This document shows positions 46,156 through 54,697 of a DNA stretch of 64,000 nucleotides, piece by piece. Below the pieces are notes generated by a model. That model was not told where the DNA came from, made no database searches, and saw only the letters and a list, made by a program, of their open reading frames with translations. The DNA is from Flammeovirga sp. OC4 (lineage in GTDB: Bacteria > Bacteroidota > Bacteroidia > Cytophagales > Flammeovirgaceae): positions 124,001-188,000 of the forward strand of contig NZ_JTAM01000006.1 of NCBI RefSeq assembly GCF_000812565.1. Reading direction: 5' to 3'. A program made the translations under genes and the position numbers. Each line of letters begins with the position of its first letter. Within the stretch, counting starts at the first letter, position 1.

Positions 46156-47781
46156 ATGGACTTCCAAATGAGCAACATAGACTTATGCTTTGTTGTTGTT
46201 TATATCGTAATCATACTTTTCTGGGCTTTTAAAAATGCAAATAATTCGGATTCAGAATCTTATTTTCTTGCCGGAAGAAATATGTCCTGGAAAGCAGTGG
46301 GCTTATCTTTGTTTGCCGCTTCGGTTTCGTCCACTACATTAATTGGCCAATCTGCCGAAGGCTTTAAAACAGGGTTAGCCGTTTTCAATTACCAATGGGT
46401 TTCCATTTTGGTAATGATCTTTTTTGCCATGTTCTTTCTTCCTTTTTATATCAAATCAGGAGTGTATACCATGCCTGAGTTTTTGGAAAAAAGATACGAC
46501 AAAAGACCGAAGACCTTCTTCTCTATCATCACCATAATTGGTAATGTATTTTTAGATGCCGCCGCCGCATTATATTCAGGAGCATTGATTATCCGATTGA
46601 TTTTCCCAGAAGCAGATCTTTCTACAGTCATTTATATCATGGCCATTATAGCAGGCTCATATACTATTTTTGGAGGATTGTCTTCAGCCATCAATGCCGA
46701 ATTAGTACAAGCCGTTATTTTGATCATCGGTTCTATTATCCTTTCTTATTTAGCCTTTGCTGAAATTGGCGGATGGGATGTATTGATGGACCGTTTCAGT
46801 GATGGAATGTGGTTGCATTTAGTTCGACCAATGGACGATGCCACCACCCCTTGGTTAGGTATTATATTAGGTATTCCAGTACTCGGTTTTTATTTCTGGG
46901 GAAATAACCAAGTGATGGTACAAAGAGTGCTCTCTGCAAAATCAATTGAAGACGGACGTAAAGGTGTTTTATTTGTAGGTTTCCTTTACATCTTCACATT
47001 ATTCATCTTCATCTTCCCAGGCTTGTGCGCTCGTTTGATGCATCTTTTTGAGGTAGAAGTTCCACTATCCATGTTCGGTAATGAAGTCACAAACCTAGTA
47101 GACGTCAATGAGATTTATCCAAGACTGATCATGAGTTTAATGCCAGTAGGCTTGATGGGAATTATCATGGCCGCTATGATTTCAGCATTGACTTCTACCT
47201 TATCCGCTTCCATCAATTCAGCCTCAACCTTATTGACAATGGACTTTTATTCCAACGCATTTCCTAACACCTCAAAAGAAAAGTTGGTAAAAGTAGGACA
47301 AGTGATCTCAGTTATCATCTTGATTATCGCCGCAGTGTGGGCACCTAATATCCAGAAGTTCGGCTCACTAGTAGATTACTATCAAGAAATGGCTTCTTAC
47401 TTGGCACCTCCAATTGTGACCATCTTCTTCTTAGGTTTATTTTGGAAGCGTGCCAATGCCAACGGCGCCTTTGCCACATTATTAGTAGGTGCCATTACAG
47501 CTGTAGGTTTATTACTTTTCAAAGACAAAACATTCCTAGCAGACGTCCATTTCTTATTGATGGTACCGATTCTAGTTTCTATCAGTGTAGCGGTTTGTGT
47601 GATCACTTCCGTAAGTACCAAAGCCCCTTCTACATTACAATTAAAAGGCAACCTATGGACAACAGAAATATGGCATGAAGAGACCAAAGAATTGAAAAAT
47701 AGCAAATGGTATCATAACTTTAGAGTACAAGCCATTATTTTAGCAATCTTAGCGATTCTTTCTTTTGTCATTTTTATTTAA
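46156..47781 (+). CDS. Sodium:solute symporter (SSS family)
   Basis: 541 residues and about 13 membrane segments, the usual SSS topology. DSESYFLAGRNMSWKAVGLSLFAASVSSTTLIGQSAEGF-type N-terminus (residues 27-65), the sodium-site helix, SSAINAELVQAVILI (TM5-6) and MISALTSTLSASINSASTLL (TM8, second Na site) are typical of glucose/galactose/sialate-type cotransporters. It probably imports the monosaccharide or disaccharide released by the nearby glycosidases; substrate unproven. The AraC regulator gene follows after 26 bp. Confidence 0.92.
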   Translation: MDFQMSNIDLCFVVVYIVIILFWAFKNANNSDSESYFLAGRNMSWKAVGLSLFAASVSSTTLIGQSAEGFKTGLAVFNYQWVSILVMIFFAMFFLPFYIKSGVYTMPEFLEKRYDKRPKTFFSIITIIGNVFLDAAAALYSGALIIRLIFPEADLSTVIYIMAIIAGSYTIFGGLSSAINAELVQAVILIIGSIILSYLAFAEIGGWDVLMDRFSDGMWLHLVRPMDDATTPWLGIILGIPVLGFYFWGNNQVMVQRVLSAKSIEDGRKGVLFVGFLYIFTLFIFIFPGLCARLMHLFEVEVPLSMFGNEVTNLVDVNEIYPRLIMSLMPVGLMGIIMAAMISALTSTLSASINSASTLLTMDFYSNAFPNTSKEKLVKVGQVISVIILIIAAVWAPNIQKFGSLVDYYQEMASYLAPPIVTIFFLGLFWKRANANGAFATLLVGAITAVGLLLFKDKTFLADVHFLLMVPILVSISVAVCVITSVSTKAPSTLQLKGNLWTTEIWHEETKELKNSKWYHNFRVQAIILAILAILSFVIFI

Positions 47782-47807
47782 AATTAAGGTAAACAACAAT
47801 ATAGCTC

Positions 47808-48671
47808 ATGAAGGTTTTTCCAGAAATAACACCGGTAAGTGACGAAAATCTATTTGTCTTACAACATCATATGAATGCAGACTTTGATTACCCTATTCAC
47901 CTGCATGATGATTTTGAACTGACCCTAGTGGAAGGTTGTAATGGACGAAGGATTGTAGGTAATTCCGTGGAAAATTATGAGCAGGAAGATTTAGTGTTTT
48001 TAGGCCCCAACATTCAGCACAAATGGATGAAAGAAGAGGGATCTACAGACAAACCATGTGTGACTACTTTACAGTTTAAAAGAAGTATATTTTCAGATTC
48101 TCTCTTAAAGAAAAATGAATTTGAAAGTATTAAAACCCTCTTTTCCAACTCAGGTAAAGGCGTCGTTTTTGAAGGAACAGACCGCTATAGAATTAAGCTA
48201 ATCTTAAAAGATTTGGTGATCAGTTCGGGCTTCGAAAGAGTAATATTATTTTTCAACCTCTTGCACCAAATGGGCATCAGCCAAGAAACAAGATCACTAG
48301 CTTCTGATGGTTTTATCGGCGTGCATCCACAAGAGACAAGCCGAAGAATCAACAAGGTACTGGAGTTTATTTTTGAAAACTACCACCGCCCAATTGACGT
48401 CAAAGAGGCAGCTCTCTTGATTAATATGAGTGATTCCGCCTTCAGTCATTTCTTCAAAAAAAGAACAGGCAAAAGCTTTATCAAATTCCTCAACGATATT
48501 CGATTAGGCAAAGCCGCCTTCTTCCTGATCAATTCAAATAAAAACATCGCCGAAATCTGCTACGAATGCGGTTTCAATAACCTCTCAAATTTCAACCGTC
48601 AATTCAAAAAATTCAAAGGCCTGACACCTTCCGATTTTAGAAAATCATTGGCGGATTTGCAGACGGCGTAG
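47808..48671 (+). CDS. AraC-family transcriptional regulator with cupin sensor
   Basis: 287 residues. N-terminal cupin (HHMNADFDYPIHLHDDFELTLVEGCNGRRIVG, LVFLGPNIQHKW) and C-terminal AraC HTH pair (RPIDVKEAALLINMSDSAFSHFFKKRTGKSF, NIAEICYECGFNNLSNFNRQFKKFKGLTPSDFRK). Co-directional with the symporter gene and in the same transcript, so it probably senses the imported sugar and controls the cluster. Base use is slightly richer in G+C than in neighbouring genes downstream. A family A palindrome follows directly. Confidence 0.92.
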   Translation: MKVFPEITPVSDENLFVLQHHMNADFDYPIHLHDDFELTLVEGCNGRRIVGNSVENYEQEDLVFLGPNIQHKWMKEEGSTDKPCVTTLQFKRSIFSDSLLKKNEFESIKTLFSNSGKGVVFEGTDRYRIKLILKDLVISSGFERVILFFNLLHQMGISQETRSLASDGFIGVHPQETSRRINKVLEFIFENYHRPIDVKEAALLINMSDSAFSHFFKKRTGKSFIKFLNDIRLGKAAFFLINSNKNIAEICYECGFNNLSNFNRQFKKFKGLTPSDFRKSLADLQTA

Positions 48672-48683
48672 TTGGCTTTTTTT

Positions 48684-48831
48684 AGAAATCAGGAGATTTC
48701 TGATGATTCATAGGACATGAATGACGCTGTCGCTTAACATTCGCGCCATTGAGGGAGTACATTCCCCTAGCGCAAATGTTAAGCGACAGCGTCATTTGTG
48801 CTTTAAAGATCACAAGAAGTCTCCGACTTCT
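48684..48831. repeat. Family A REPIN-like double palindrome, copy A2
   Basis: Hairpin AGAAATCAGGAGATTTCT, arm CGCTGTCGCTTAACATTCGC, centre CATTGAGGGAGTACATTCCC, arm GCGCAAATGTTAAGCGACAG, hairpin AGAAGTCTCCGACTTCT. Compensatory change: GCTGTCGC pairs with GCGACAGC here, whereas A4 has GCTATCGC/GCGATAGC. Confidence 0.9.
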
Positions 48832-48953
48832 AACGAAAATCATTTATCATATTATATAAAATTCGTTTCGCAAAAACTGCAATAAGGCTATCTTTACACC
48901 CTTATTGCTTTTGAATAGCAGGAATGTGTAGAAAGACTTATAATTTTGATAAA

Positions 48954-50099
48954 ATGCACCAACTGATCCATACCAGTGACCGATCATCATTTGCGTATTA
49001 CACCGTAAAAAATAGAATAGCCTCTATTGTAGAAAAATTGATAGCACATTATCAGTTGACTTCAGATTCAAAATTATCCGTATTTAAGCAGACGATTCCT
49101 GACGCACCACTGCCATTGATTCAAGAATTGGAAACGGAAAATGTACTCCAAAATCAATTTATAAAGGAAATCAACGAAGTGATTACCCAAGAGCAATATA
49201 AATGGGACAACGCTCCTTTTATTGTAGTAGAAAGCTATTTCTATCACAAGTTATTAGAACTAACAAAACAGGACGGTATTCAAGAAGATTACTTCTCATT
49301 TATCAAAAATGACTTTAATGCCAAGACTTTTGAGAATATGCAGAAATGTTATGCAGAATATCAAAAGTTGTCCACACATACTGTTGATAACTTTGGTGCA
49401 TTGTTGAAATTGGACCTTTTAGGGAATAAAGCAGATTTAAGTCAAAGTTCAGACACCTATTCACAAACTTCAGCAAGTAGTATTTTGATTGATCATTCAG
49501 CTGAAGTATTTGAAAATATAGAAAACAGTCGTCAAGTTGATATTATTTTGGATAATGCGGGAGAAGAACTTTTTGCAGATCTGATTTTATCGCATTACCT
49601 ACTGACGAAAACGAATGTAAAAGAAGTAGTATTACATTTTAAAATAATCCCTTACTTCGTTTCGGATGCCTTAATTTCAGATTTCAATTATTTGATGCAT
49701 TCCCTAAAACAACAAGAAGTCTTAAAAGACTTTGCAGAAGAAATTGAGGCACTCATTCAAAACAATCAGCTTACCTTGAAAAGCCATGAATATTGGTCGA
49801 GTTCCAATGACTATAAAAACATTCCAGCCCAGTTAAACCAAACTTTAAGTCAATCCGATTTATTGATTTTCAAAGGGGATTTAAACTACAGGAAATTAGT
49901 AGGGGATTATGACTACGATTGTACCATTAAAACCAACACTTTGATCGACTACCTTCCAACCGACTGCTTGATGCTTCGCGTATTAAAATCAGAAGTGATA
50001 GTAGGATTGGAAGCCTCTCAAATTCCTTCAGAAAGTGACCATTGCTGGAAGTATAATGGAGAATATAGTTTGATGGAATTGGTGGAAAGTAATAGATAA
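48954..50099 (+). CDS. DUF89 / ARMT1-like damage-control phosphatase, copy 1
   Basis: 381 residues from ATG 48954 (the frame also has an ATG at 48924, but the paralogue at 54681-55826 is also exactly 381 residues). It aligns with human ARMT1 from memory: DIILDNAGEELFADLILSHYLL (metal-site Asp-Asn) near residue 205, VVLHFKIIPYFVSDALISDF, LLIFKGDLNYRKLVGDYDY (second active-site Asp) and the C-terminal LMLRVLKSEVIVGL. DUF89 enzymes are metal-dependent phosphatases acting on damaged sugar phosphates; substrate for this type is uncertain. Followed after 4 bp by half a family A repeat. Confidence 0.85.
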   Translation: MHQLIHTSDRSSFAYYTVKNRIASIVEKLIAHYQLTSDSKLSVFKQTIPDAPLPLIQELETENVLQNQFIKEINEVITQEQYKWDNAPFIVVESYFYHKLLELTKQDGIQEDYFSFIKNDFNAKTFENMQKCYAEYQKLSTHTVDNFGALLKLDLLGNKADLSQSSDTYSQTSASSILIDHSAEVFENIENSRQVDIILDNAGEELFADLILSHYLLTKTNVKEVVLHFKIIPYFVSDALISDFNYLMHSLKQQEVLKDFAEEIEALIQNNQLTLKSHEYWSSSNDYKNIPAQLNQTLSQSDLLIFKGDLNYRKLVGDYDYDCTIKTNTLIDYLPTDCLMLRVLKSEVIVGLEASQIPSESDHCWKYNGEYSLMELVESNR

Positions 50100-50103
50100 A
50101 TCA

Positions 50104-50169
50104 CCTAGCGCAAATGTTAAGCGATAGCGTCATTTGTGCTTTAAGAATCACAAGAAGTCTCCGACTTCT
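50104..50169. repeat. Family A half element A3
   Basis: Only the right arm (CTAGCGCAAATGTTAAGCGA) and the AGAAGTCTCCGACTTCT hairpin are present, between the DUF89 gene and the RAYT gene. Confidence 0.85.
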
Positions 50170-50255
50170 AAAAAAGAGTACATATATTTTATATTGATTT
50201 CATATTTTAGTATCATCGTAATACAGATTACAACGATTCGTAAACTAACTAAAAT

Positions 50256-50803
50256 ATGAGCAGAAAATATAAGTTTAACGATCAGACGAAATGTTATTTT
50301 GTAACACTTACTGTTACTGAATGGGTGGATGTCTTCACAAGAAAAGAATACATTGATATCATAATAGATAGCTTAACATTTTGCAAAAAAATAAAGGATT
50401 ACAGATACATTCATATGTCATAATGACCAATCATCTTCACTTAATTATCTCCCCCAAAGAAGGGGGCGAGAAATTAGAATTTATCCTAAGAGACTTTAAA
50501 AAGTATACATCACAAAATATTAGAAAAGCGATTGAGCAAAACCCAAAAGAAAGCATGAAAAAATGGATGTTATGGCTATTTAAATCTTCAGCCAATCCTG
50601 CAAGACAAAACTTCCAATTTTGGCAACACTATAATTTTCCAATTCAATTAAGTAGTCCAAAACTATTGGATCAGAAGATGAATTATATACACAATAATCC
50701 AGTTCGAAGTGGTGTAGTAAATGAACCAGAAGAATATATGTACAGCAGTGCTCGTCACTACAGCGGAAAGAAGTACACTGTTCTCGAAATTGATTTTGTA
50801 TAA
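50256..50803 (+). CDS. REP-associated tyrosine transposase (RAYT), frame split at an A7 run
   Basis: Frame 1 starts at ATG 50256 (MSRKYKFNDQTKCYFVTLTV, CKKIKDYRYIHMS, stop at 50421-50423). A second frame carries on from about 50381 (LQIHSYVIMTNHLHLIISPK) to TAA 50801-50803. The HUH motif NHLHLI, the nucleophile Tyr in FKKYTSQNIRKA, and YIHNNPVRSGVV with YSSARHY at the end identify the Y1/IS200-like RAYT family, about 182 residues if joined. The frames meet at AAAAAAA (50385-50391), where a -1 shift restores a normal CxKNKGL reading. Either programmed frameshifting or a pseudogene through one lost base. Surrounded by family A palindromes, its likely substrates. Confidence 0.82.
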
Positions 50804-50814
50804 ATATGTTTTTT

Positions 50815-50965
50815 AGAAATCAGGAGATTTCTGATGATCTGTAGGACACGAATGCCGCTATCGCTTAACATTCGCGCCATTGAGGGAGCATTATGTTTCC
50901 CTAGCGCAAATGTTAAGCGATAGCGTCATTTGTGCTTTAAAAATCACAAGCAGTCTCCGACTTCT
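50815..50965. repeat. Family A REPIN-like double palindrome, copy A4
   Basis: Starts 12 bp after the RAYT stop. Arms CGCTATCGCTTAACATTCGC and GCGCAAATGTTAAGCGATAG pair over 22 bp with one mismatch; outer hairpins AGAAATCAGGAGATTTCT and AGCAGTCTCCGACTTCT. Confidence 0.92.
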
Positions 50966-50969
50966 TTTC

Positions 50970-51031
50970 ACAGCAGTGCCCGTCACTACAGCGGCAAGAA
51001 GTACACTGTTCTCGAAATTGATTTTGTATAA
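50970..51031 (+). pseudogene. Duplicated 3' end of the RAYT gene
   Basis: Repeats the last 20 codons and stop of the RAYT gene (reading SSARHYSGKKYTVLEIDFV) with a few base changes. No start; a fragment left by the 228-bp duplication. Confidence 0.88.
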
Positions 51032-51042
51032 ACATGTTTTTT

Positions 51043-51193
51043 AGAAATCAGGAGATTTCTGATGATCTGTAGGACACGAATGCCGCTATCGCTTAACATT
51101 CGCGCCATTGAGGATGCAGTAAGTTTCCCTAGCGTAAATGTTAAGCGACAGCGTCATTTGTGCTTTAAAGATCACAAGAAGTCTCTGACTTCT
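51043..51193. repeat. Family A REPIN-like double palindrome, copy A5
   Basis: Second member of the tandem pair. Right arm has GCGTAAATGTTAAGCGACAG, so the arms carry two more mismatches than A4; outer hairpins AGAAATCAGGAGATTTCT and AGAAGTCTCTGACTTCT. Confidence 0.92.
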
Positions 51194-51218
51194 AATAAAA
51201 AATAAAGTCCTAAAAGAG

Positions 51219-51677
51219 TTACAAAAACTTCCTCAAAGAAAGGATCATCCCCAAATGTATCCCCTCATGGAAACTACAAAACATCAGAGCATCTTCAAGG
51301 TTAGAAATTGTAAACCCCGTTTTGGTTTGTCTTTCATTATAATGCTCAAAAATTCCTTCCTCCAAGTCTTTTTCAAGTTGGTCCAAAGTACTGAAAAGTA
51401 AACCTTTGATTTCGTCTATCTCATCTTGCGTGGCATTGCCATCAGGGACAGTACCATTCGTGTATTTATCAACCATGTCTTTTGTCACATGAATAGGCAA
51501 GTCAGAAGAACGGTAAATCAGTCCTTGTTGAGCCACGATAATGTGACCGATATTCCAGATGATATTGTTTCTGAACCCTTCCGGAATTTTGTTTAATTGT
51601 TCCAGAGAATATCCATCAATAAACTTAGAGAGGATGTGGTGGTTTGTTCTTAAGTTCTTTAAAATAGCTTGTTCCAT
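51219..51677 (-). CDS. DinB/YfiT-like superfamily protein
   Basis: 152 residues, four-helix bundle of the DinB family: LRTNHHILSKFIDGYSLEQLNKIPEGFRNNIIWNIGHII gives the first metal His, and FCSFHEGIHLGMIL near the end gives two more. Bacterial members are metal-dependent enzymes of thiol or stress metabolism, often unassigned. It stands alone, convergent with the RAYT/palindrome cluster. Confidence 0.87.
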   Translation of the reverse strand: MEQAILKNLRTNHHILSKFIDGYSLEQLNKIPEGFRNNIIWNIGHIIVAQQGLIYRSSDLPIHVTKDMVDKYTNGTVPDGNATQDEIDEIKGLLFSTLDQLEKDLEEGIFEHYNERQTKTGFTISNLEDALMFCSFHEGIHLGMILSLRKFL

Positions 51678-51827
51678 AGTTCTTTCATTTAAAATGGTAA
51701 TAGATGAGATAATTTAATACTTCATAGTTAGCAAATTGAAATTAAAAAAGAGAAAGATTTCAAAAAAAATGTTTTGTAATCAAAAGTGCAGTTATGTACT
51801 GGGACAGAAGAAATGGAGCAATAATAT

Positions 51828-51967
51828 CGTGCACCATGACTGAAGTCATGGGCAGGTGATACTGACTCCACCAACACTAAAGTGTTGCCTCCGTTATCAA
51901 CCTTCAAGACTTTAGTCTTGATTAGGTTGTTGTATCACCTGCCCATAGTTTTAACTATGGTGCACGA
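51828..51967. repeat. Family B four-hairpin element, copy B1
   Basis: Bounded by CGTGCACC and GGTGCACG. Inside are four hairpins: CCATGACTGAAGTCATGG, AACACTAAAGTGTT, TCAAGACTTTAGTCTTGA and CCATAGTTTTAACTATGG, with GCAGGTGATA and TATCACCTGC as a second level of inverted repeat. Confidence 0.9.
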
Positions 51968-51990
51968 AACACTCGATTCCTTTTGCCCTA

Positions 51991-52033
51991 GTAGGGAGGT
52001 TGTATTGTAACGTCCTCGCGAACCACAAGACAG
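51991..52033 (+). repeat. Family D hairpin element, copy D2
   Basis: GTAGGGAGGTTGTATTGTAA then CGTCCTCGCGAACCACAAGA; matches D1 in opposite orientation, with compensating changes in GTTGTATTGTAAC. Confidence 0.6.
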
Positions 52034-52240
52034 AACCATCAATAATTATAAAAGAGTCCATTATTAATGAAAATTGTAGTTTACAAAGTGGTTCGTTTAT
52101 TCAATATCTCACCCATGAAAACCAAAATAATTTTCTCTCTAAAAATGCACCCTAATTTCAGGGATAAATTTACTACTGAACCCATCGTAATTCATTGATA
52201 TTTACCTACGAAGTGAATAAAAACAAACAACACCACAAGT

Positions 52241-53599
52241 ATGAAAAAATATGGATTAATGCTATTGCTCTCCTTTAGTATTTCAATGCAACTATTGGCG
52301 CAAAACCCAATTATAACCAACATCTACACCGCTGACCCTACGGCAAGGGTGTACAATGGCAAATTGTATATTTATCCTTCGCATGATGTACCTTGGAACC
52401 CAGAATGGGAGAAACTAGGGGCTGTTAAAGAAGGGCATGGTCATGTGATGACAGACTACCACGCTTTCTCTACCACCGACTTGGTCAACTACACGGATCA
52501 TGGAGTGATTGTCGCCCAAAAAGACGTGCCTTGGGGTAACAAAGTGGGGTATGGCATGTGGGCGCCTTGTATCACGGACAAAGATGGAAAGTACTATTAT
52601 TACTTCCCAAATACGCCCGCAGATAAAAGCGGTTTCCGTCAGATTGGACTTGCAACAGCCACACAACCTGAAGGCCCTTTTACCATTGAACCCAATTATA
52701 TTAAAGGGTTGAAAGGCATCGATCCCAATCCGTTTATTGATGATGATGGACAAGCGTATATGTATTGGGGAGGAGGAAAAGGAAATTCTCTAAAAGTGAT
52801 CAAACTCACCGCTGATATGAAAGCCATAGAAGGAGAAACTATGGCGATTGAAAACTTACCACAAGAGTACAAAGAAGGTCCGTTTGTATTCAAAAGAAAT
52901 GGACTGTATTACCTGACGTTCCCACACAATAAAGACACCAAGAACAGTACGGAAGAGATCGGTTATGCCATAGGAAAGAGCCCGTTAGGACCTTTTGAAT
53001 ATAAAGGAACAATCATGGACCGTTTTGAGGATTGCTGGACGAACCATCACTCTATTGTAGAGTACAAAAAACAATGGTATATGTTTTACCACCACAACGA
53101 CATCTCAAAAGCAGGTAACCTAAGATCGGTGGCCGTAGACAGTCTATTTTTTGAGGCAGACGGTTCCATCCGAAAAGTCATTCCTACATTGAGAGGAGTA
53201 GGGCTTACTTCCGCTTCGGACACCATACAAATTGATCGTTATTCCCATATCCATAATGCAGAAATTGGTTTTGTGCATCAAGCAGGAATTCCAGAATGGA
53301 AAATTACCAAAGCCCAAAAAGACAGCTGGGTACAATACAATTCGGTTGATTTTGACATCAAACCAAAGTACGTAAAACTAAAGCTGAAACATACGGGCCA
53401 AAAAGGGTGGATAGAGATCAGAGAGAATTCCAAAAACGGCCCATTAATCGCCAAAGCATTGGTAGATACCACTAATGATAAATGGCAAACCGTCAAAGCT
53501 AAATTGGACCACAAACCCAAAGGCACCCTCAACCTTGTATGCGTTTTCGAATCAGATGCTGAGATGGAATTGGATTGGGTATTGTTTTCTAAAAAGTAA
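52241..53599 (+). CDS. Glycoside hydrolase family 43 with C-terminal beta domain
   Basis: 452 residues. Signal peptide (1-21, LLAQ). GH43 propeller with the catalytic base Asp32 (YTADPTAR), pKa-tuning Asp161 (GIDPNPF) and acid Glu212 (KEGPFVF); also MWAPCITDKDGKYYYYFP and CWTNHHSIVEYKKQWYMFYHH. Residues about 330-452 form a CBM6-like sandwich (WIEIRENSKNGPLI, GTLNLVCVF). Expected on arabinan or xylan side chains; periplasmic. More G+C-rich than the AT-rich gene that follows. Confidence 0.9.
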   Translation: MKKYGLMLLLSFSISMQLLAQNPIITNIYTADPTARVYNGKLYIYPSHDVPWNPEWEKLGAVKEGHGHVMTDYHAFSTTDLVNYTDHGVIVAQKDVPWGNKVGYGMWAPCITDKDGKYYYYFPNTPADKSGFRQIGLATATQPEGPFTIEPNYIKGLKGIDPNPFIDDDGQAYMYWGGGKGNSLKVIKLTADMKAIEGETMAIENLPQEYKEGPFVFKRNGLYYLTFPHNKDTKNSTEEIGYAIGKSPLGPFEYKGTIMDRFEDCWTNHHSIVEYKKQWYMFYHHNDISKAGNLRSVAVDSLFFEADGSIRKVIPTLRGVGLTSASDTIQIDRYSHIHNAEIGFVHQAGIPEWKITKAQKDSWVQYNSVDFDIKPKYVKLKLKHTGQKGWIEIRENSKNGPLIAKALVDTTNDKWQTVKAKLDHKPKGTLNLVCVFESDAEMELDWVLFSKK

Positions 53600-53734
53600 T
53601 GTGAATTAAAGATAGACTTGAAGATAGGATATTTTATTTATAATTAATTTATCTGAATTTGTAATAAAGGATAAATTATATTGCAATTCATTTTAGTTTA
53701 TTGTAAATTTTTATCATAACTAAATCAAATAGAA

Positions 53735-54697
53735 ATGAGTAATACAGGCAAACAAAAATTTCATCTAAAAAAGACCAAATCAGATAAAGATAAATGGATT
53801 AGGATTTCTATTGAATTTCTAGTGGTTTTATTACTATTGAGCCTCCTATTAAAATCTATTTATTATAATGTAAACATTGATGAGGCTAAAACTTTATCTG
53901 TAAGTGATATTACAGCGGTGTACTCGTTTATATTAACCAGTATTGCTATACTTGTTTCCACAGCAGTTTTTCTACCTCAATTTACAATGAAAAGAATTGT
54001 AAAAGATGAAATTGATATTTATACTCGAGAAATAGAGAATAAAATTAAAGAGACATATAGTAAAACTTATGCATCAGAAACTGATCTGTTAAAATTAGAA
54101 GCACATGATTGCAGAATGAATGCTTATTATTTGAATGAACAGAAAAGATATATTTGGGCTCTTGGATGGGCTTTGAAAGCTACAGATAAATATCAAGAAT
54201 TATTTTTTTTAGAAGAAACCTTTAATGTTCGTTACAAATCATTACTAGAAGATTTAGAAAAAATCACTAAGGGAATATCAGAAAATATTATTCTTGAAAT
54301 ACTTGATAATGAGAAATATATAACAAATAAGAGCCACATCAATAAATCTGTTCAAGATGATATTTCCAAGCGATATTTCAGATATTTTAAATGTAAATGT
54401 TGGTTATATAAAAGAGATAAAAATTCAAAGAGTGGAAATTTCAATAAAAATGTTTTTAATGGTTTTAGATATATTATGGAAAATAAAAATCTTGAATCAA
54501 TTTTTAAATATTATTCTTGTGAACTTGATGAAGACAAAAAAAGAAATATTTTAGATCAAGAATGTTTCAATGATCAAAAATTCATGTATGTAAAAAAAAT
54601 AGAGAAGTTCTTTAAGGAAGCTTCAAAAGAAAATGAATTGAAATATATGAAAGGTATTAAAACTAACTATCATTTGACGAATGAAGAAGCTTATTAA
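53735..54697 (+). CDS. Two-helix membrane protein of unknown function
   Basis: 320 residues. A basic N-terminus (HLKKTKSDKDKW) precedes two hydrophobic helices (about 26-44 IEFLVVLLLLSLLLKSIY and 58-80 ITAVYSFILTSIAILVSTAV). The remainder (about 85-320) is cytosolic, lysine-rich, helical, with TPR-like traits (LEAHDCRMNAYYLNEQKRYIWALGWALKATDKYQ). No family recognised. It is notably AT-rich compared with neighbours and its last 17 bp overlap the start of the second DUF89 gene, so the two are translationally linked. Looks acquired. Confidence 0.7.
   Translation: MSNTGKQKFHLKKTKSDKDKWIRISIEFLVVLLLLSLLLKSIYYNVNIDEAKTLSVSDITAVYSFILTSIAILVSTAVFLPQFTMKRIVKDEIDIYTREIENKIKETYSKTYASETDLLKLEAHDCRMNAYYLNEQKRYIWALGWALKATDKYQELFFLEETFNVRYKSLLEDLEKITKGISENIILEILDNEKYITNKSHINKSVQDDISKRYFRYFKCKCWLYKRDKNSKSGNFNKNVFNGFRYIMENKNLESIFKYYSCELDEDKKRNILDQECFNDQKFMYVKKIEKFFKEASKENELKYMKGIKTNYHLTNEEAY

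Larger units (their letters stand above)
50742..51197. repeat. 228-bp tandem duplication (RAYT 3' end plus palindrome)
   Basis: 50742-50969 and 50970-51197 align without a gap over the RAYT last 61 bp and a full family A element. Every landmark is shifted by exactly 228 bp: hairpin 50815 to 51043, hairpin 50949 to 51177. A few substitutions separate them, so the event is not brand new. Confidence 0.9.
51678..52240. other. 563-bp gap with two repeat elements
   Basis: Holds a family B multi-hairpin element (51828-51967) and a family D element (51991-52033). The last 200 bp are AT-rich leader of the GH43 gene. Confidence 0.6.

Noticed and set aside
48684-51193. Regularly recurring palindromes as a CRISPR array or integron attC sites
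   Set aside because: Spacing is irregular, genes lie between, and no integrase or Cas protein is present; the RAYT gene explains them better.
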